Assembly (NCBI GenBank): GCA_015243575.1
Contig: CP042469.1
Span: 2,694,929-2,758,928 of the forward strand
Reading direction: 5' to 3'
Length of the DNA stretch: 64,000 nt
DNA from: Clostridiales bacterium
GTDB lineage: Bacteria > Bacillota > Clostridia > Peptostreptococcales > Anaerovoracaceae
In this document: in pieces, positions 61,268 to 64,000 of the stretch
Position numbering within the stretch: the stretch's first letter is position 1
How the letters are laid out: every line of letters starts with the position of its first letter
Made by a program: the position numbers and the translations under genes
The notes under the pieces: generated by a model
Seen by the model: the letters and a program-made list of their open reading frames with translations, nothing else
Told to the model about the DNA's origin: nothing
Databases searched by the model: none

Positions 61268-62601
61268 TAGCTGGCACCGCCTTTCTCAAGAATAATTCCG
61301 CTTTCCGTCACCGCCGTTATCGTTCCGGCCATACTGGCATGAACATTGGCCCCTAGCTGACCTTCTCTGATCCTGCCGATGAGCTGGCCTGGCATTACCA
61401 CATCTCCTACTTTGACTACCGGCTCGCAAGGAGCTCCAACATGCTGTTTCAACGGAATGTTCACCCTGTTAAAGTCCAGAATACCGGACTGCAGCGGGGC
61501 TTCCTGATGGTAATACGATTTTAGTCCTATGCGCCTTGCCATCTGCTGGGATGGAATCAGTCTGGCCTCCCACATGGGATCGTCTTTGCTCAGGTTCCCG
61601 TCGTATTTGATTCCCTGCTTTTGAAGCTCCTGCTTGATGGCTTGATTAACCCGCCGGGGTGAAATATTTACCGGACAGCTGTAAAGCTCACAAACGCCGC
61701 AGTCAGAGCAGAGGATTGCCCCCTTGATTACCTGACTTTCCGTCATTTTACCGTAGTTGACCGCGCGGATAGTCATATGGGGCTTTAGATCCCTATGGCC
61801 GATGATATTTCTCGGGCAGAGGTCTGTACAGAGCTGACATTGCTCGCAGACGGTTTTTGCAACTCTCATGATCTGTGAGATAGGCTGGGTCTTAATCCGG
61901 ATCAGTACATGATCTTTCGGCAGAACCACAAGTCCGCCGCTGGTCTTTGTCACACTGTTTTCCAAACTTCCCAGCAGCTTACCCATAATAGGTCCACCAT
62001 CAATGTAAGCGTCTCCCTCTCTGATCTCGTTGCCGGTCTTTTCAAGAAGCTGCCGGAAGCTGATGCCTACCGGCACAGTCACCGTTACGGGATTTTTCAC
62101 ATCACCAGTGACGGTTATGGTTCTGTGAATTACCGGCTGATCCTCCATAGCTCTGGCCACGTTAATCAGCGTCTGAACATTGTTCACCACTACGCCGATG
62201 GAAATGGGAATGGCTCCCGGGGGAACCGACTTTCCGGTTGTCAGTTTAATGGTTAAAAACTCATCCCCTGCCGGATAGATATCTCTCAGATATTCCAGCC
62301 GCATTCCGCTCGTTAAAAGCGGTTTCAACCGTTCTACAGCCTTACGGTATTTTTCTTTTACAGCGACAATACCTTCCTTTGCAGAAACTGCCTGCATGGC
62401 ACAATTAAGTCCCTTGATCAGATCCTCTGCATCCCGCTCAGCAAGCTGCTGATCTACCCGCAGCAAAGGCTCACATTCTGCCAGATTGACGATTACGGTT
62501 TCCGCTTTTGACTGGTATTTTACATGGGTGGGAAATCCAGCCCCGCCGGAGCCCACCACGCCGCAGGCTTTCACCTTATTGACGATTTCTTCGCTCATCA
62601 T
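61267..62601 (-). CDS. pduS: PduS-type microcompartment electron-transfer protein (RnfC-like)
   Basis: A 444-residue flavin and iron-sulfur protein related to RnfC. It has the NADH/FMN-binding region GVVGSGGAGFPTHVKY at the N-terminus, an SLBB-type domain near 170, two [4Fe-4S] motifs (CEQCQLCTDLCP near 256 and CSDCGVCELYSCP near 300) and a C-terminal biotinyl-like barrel (EPVVKVGDVVMPGQLIG). In Pdu systems it transfers electrons between the lumen and cytosol and reactivates cobalamin. The start overlaps the eutN stop and its end overlaps pduT. Confidence 0.93.
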   Translation of the reverse strand: MMSEEIVNKVKACGVVGSGGAGFPTHVKYQSKAETVIVNLAECEPLLRVDQQLAERDAEDLIKGLNCAMQAVSAKEGIVAVKEKYRKAVERLKPLLTSGMRLEYLRDIYPAGDEFLTIKLTTGKSVPPGAIPISIGVVVNNVQTLINVARAMEDQPVIHRTITVTGDVKNPVTVTVPVGISFRQLLEKTGNEIREGDAYIDGGPIMGKLLGSLENSVTKTSGGLVVLPKDHVLIRIKTQPISQIMRVAKTVCEQCQLCTDLCPRNIIGHRDLKPHMTIRAVNYGKMTESQVIKGAILCSDCGVCELYSCPVNISPRRVNQAIKQELQKQGIKYDGNLSKDDPMWEARLIPSQQMARRIGLKSYYHQEAPLQSGILDFNRVNIPLKQHVGAPCEPVVKVGDVVMPGQLIGRIREGQLGANVHASMAGTITAVTESGIILEKGGAS

Positions 62602-62894
62602 AATCGAAACATCTCCGAATCTACGATGCCAACGATGTTGGCGTCGATGGGCAGGTGAGTATCCCCTTCCGACTGTCTGGCAGAGGAGCCAGATACCACC
62701 ATGACAACATCACCTTCACCAGCACCGATCCTGTCTCCTGCGATGAGATTATTTCCCCAGTCGGTTACTTCCTTGACGCTTCCGTTTTCATCATAGGTCA
62801 GGTTGATGGGCTGAACTACTAAAAACTTAATGCCCCGAAGCGCTTCTTCCTTTCTCGTGGACCAGATCTGGCCCACTACCTTTGCTAAAATCAT
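62598..62894 (-). CDS. eutN: EutN/CcmL family pentameric vertex protein
   Basis: A 98-residue BMC-P protein that forms the pentamers capping microcompartment vertices. Features are the N-terminal MILAKVVGQIWSTRKEE, then KFLVVQPINL, GAGEGDVVMVVSGSSARQ and IVGIVD, all typical. ATG 62894 overlaps the stop of the upstream PduM-like gene (ATGA) and has AAGGAG upstream. Its end overlaps pduS. Confidence 0.94.
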   Translation of the reverse strand: MILAKVVGQIWSTRKEEALRGIKFLVVQPINLTYDENGSVKEVTDWGNNLIAGDRIGAGEGDVVMVVSGSSARQSEGDTHLPIDANIVGIVDSEMFRL

Positions 62895-63661
62895 TGTCCT
62901 TCTCCTTCCCGGCAGATCCTGATCGACTTCCTTCTGGCCATATCCGCAGCCAGGGAGGTTACGATGCATTTTCTTCCTATGGTAAGAACTGTGCCCTTCT
63001 CCATATCCAGCAGATCCCGCTCTGTCAATGCTTTATAAGTCCAACGTCCCGGAGCGGAAGCTCCTGTCATCCCAGTGAGGATATTGGCTGCCGATGTTGG
63101 TGTTGCCGGCCCCATTGCAGTCATGGTCGACGATGCCGCCATCATCAGCTGTGAGATCCCTGATTCCACCGATATGCCCAAGCTTCTGAGTGTCGCAAGA
63201 TGCCCTTCAAACAGCTTTCGGTAGGGTGCTGATCCGATGGACGCTACGCTGGAAAGTTCCGACAGCTCGATCCGGCAGCTTCCCGCTGCAAGCTTTTTTT
63301 GAATCAGCTTGAGAAGCGGCTCATCTGCAACTCCCGTTGCAAGCTTGGCGATGAAGTTCAAAGACGGCTGATAAACACGAATCAAATCCCAGCTTCCCTC
63401 AGCTGCTTTTTCTGAGCTCAGCGCATCGTGACAGCCGGGACAGCCGTCAAAAAGTTCCTGACAATATCTGCTCCCTTTCCACAGAGACGGCATCTGATCC
63501 ATGGCAGCTCTCGTCTCTGCCGCATTCAGAACAGATGGCTCTGGTTCCGGATTGCGAATTCCAACACGTCCTTCATCTACGCTGCTATTTCGAAGCAGCT
63601 CCAGAATTCTAGGATCCATGAGAATTTTTTGGATCAATGCTGCAAGTTTTTCCTGTTCCAT
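62891..63661 (-). CDS. PduM-like microcompartment protein
   Basis: About 256 residues. The C-terminal third resembles PduM: LTERDLLDMEKGTVLTIGRKCIVTSLAADMARRKSI (quoted in pieces, residues 212-250), the same GRKCIVT segment that ends Salmonella PduM. The N-terminal part is longer than in PduM (about 163 residues) and contains a CPGCHDAL motif. Three 18-bp tandem repeats precede the gene, each holding GGAGGG followed by GTG or ATG; I chose ATG 63661, the last, which has GGAGGG at ideal distance. An ATG at 63715 would add three DWR-S repeats. Confidence 0.7.
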   Translation of the reverse strand: MEQEKLAALIQKILMDPRILELLRNSSVDEGRVGIRNPEPEPSVLNAAETRAAMDQMPSLWKGSRYCQELFDGCPGCHDALSSEKAAEGSWDLIRVYQPSLNFIAKLATGVADEPLLKLIQKKLAAGSCRIELSELSSVASIGSAPYRKLFEGHLATLRSLGISVESGISQLMMAASSTMTAMGPATPTSAANILTGMTGASAPGRWTYKALTERDLLDMEKGTVLTIGRKCIVTSLAADMARRKSIRICREGEGQ

Positions 63662-63715
63662 GCTATCCCTCCAGTCCACGCTGTCCCTCCAGTCCACGCT
63701 GCCCCTCCAGTCCAT
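63662..63715. repeat. 18-bp tandem repeat, three units, each with a ribosome binding site and start
   Basis: Three consecutive 18-bp units (63662-63679, 63680-63697, 63698-63715). Read on the minus strand each begins ATG or GTG, then GACTGGAGGG and ends AGC before the next start codon. So each repeat carries one Shine-Dalgarno sequence and the following start codon, all in the frame of the PduM-like gene. Confidence 0.85.
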
Positions 63716-63716
63716 G

Positions 63717-64000
63717 CTAACCATCCAGCACTCCTTGCCGCACCTCCAATACGCCGGGCACCCCCGGTATACCAGACGCCGCCAGTATGAGTACTGCTTT
63801 GTCTCCGTTCTTTGCAAGAGCTGCGTTGGCCTCATCCACATCGATATGCAAATCGGTGGCATATTGATCACTGACCCTAACGCCAATCCCTTCCAGCAAG
63901 ATTGGCCGCTCTGTTCTGAGTTCGGCTGTAATCACATCACGATCCTTAAGTCCAATTTCCTTTGCAGTGGCCGGATCAAGATGGAGGTGCCTCTTTGCAA
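63717..64000 (-). CDS. pduL: PduL-type phosphate acyltransferase, C-terminal part (runs off the edge)
   Basis: Only the last 94 codons are in the window; the start lies beyond position 64000. The visible part begins AKRHLHLDPATAKEIGLKD, holding the His-x-His zinc site of the second PduL domain, and continues with the EGIGVRVSDQYATDLHIDVDEANAA signature (in pieces) that is diagnostic for PduL. The enzyme converts acyl-CoA to acyl phosphate inside the microcompartment, regenerating CoA. It is followed after one base by the repeated start region of the PduM-like gene. Confidence 0.92.
   Translation of the reverse strand, partial: AKRHLHLDPATAKEIGLKDRDVITAELRTERPILLEGIGVRVSDQYATDLHIDVDEANAALAKNGDKAVLILAASGIPGVPGVLEVRQGVLDG

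Noticed and set aside
1-64000. CRISPR arrays, IS elements, prophage genes, rRNA genes and replication origin
   Set aside because: No regularly spaced direct repeats with unique spacers, transposase, integrase, phage structural gene, rRNA or DnaA-box cluster was seen. The repeats found are short tandem arrays or hairpin elements.

Overview
The window looks like chromosomal DNA of an anaerobic, amino-acid-fermenting member of the Clostridia (Bacillota). The evidence is strong AGGAGG-type ribosome binding sites, a tandem glycine riboswitch and a T-box, an NADH-linked multi-subunit [FeFe]-hydrogenase, a ferredoxin-dependent 2-oxoacid oxidoreductase, a V-type ATPase in Enterococcus ntp gene order, two sodium:alanine/glycine symporters, and a bacterial microcompartment locus. 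I cannot fix the genus. No IS transposase, phage gene or CRISPR array is visible.

Layout, left to right. 0.2-5 kb: a CPBP protease, a tRNA-Leu(CAG) beside a hairpin-rich element that copies parts of the tRNA 3' end, an FAD oxidoreductase, then a glycine-riboswitch-controlled thioredoxin reductase followed by a LysR protein reduced to its DNA-binding half. 5.5-11 kb: two tandem Na+:alanine/glycine symporter paralogues, a DUF1292 protein and uvrC. 11.5-17 kb: a three-gene [FeFe]-hydrogenase operon, two copies of an 84-bp hairpin repeat, and malQ. 17-22 kb: a DUF1653 protein with a 12-bp tandem repeat, a LysR/EamA divergent pair, a lone MbcA/ParS-type antitoxin domain and a D,D-carboxypeptidase. 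21.7-25.5 kb: serine biosynthesis (apgM-like, serC, serA), with serC and serA divergent from a perfectly symmetrical overlapping promoter pair.

25.7-35.3 kb: a ten-gene V-ATPase operon (ntpFIKKECGABD order). Its two K subunits keep all the Na+ ligands known from Enterococcus hirae, and its leader starts with a compact folded RNA that is a candidate Na+ riboswitch. 35.8-41.1 kb: a BrkB/YihY membrane protein, rdgB, rph, a Pit phosphate transporter with its DUF47 partner, and a PfkB kinase with a coupled 45-residue protein. 41.4-48.6 kb: arginase, an acyl-CoA thioesterase, aroF-tyrA controlled by a tyrosine-rich leader peptide and attenuator, and a four-subunit 2-oxoacid:ferredoxin oxidoreductase controlled by a T-box that best reads isoleucine.

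48.6-58.7 kb: signalling genes (PAS-GGDEF-EAL-PilZ protein, long amphipathic helical protein, 1012-residue chemoreceptor, minimal CheR), an FAD amine oxidase and a cation diffusion facilitator. 58.8-64 kb: part of a microcompartment operon (pduL, pduM-like, eutN, pduS, pduT, eutQ, BMC-H, pduU/eutS, pduV/eutP) running off the right edge. The substrate-specific signature enzyme lies outside the window.

Two themes link the genes. One is amino-acid control at the RNA level: glycine riboswitch, Ile-type T-box and Tyr leader peptide. The other is Na+ energetics: Na+ symporters and a probable Na+ V-ATPase. Starts were chosen from visible Shine-Dalgarno sequences. All folding and family calls were made by eye.
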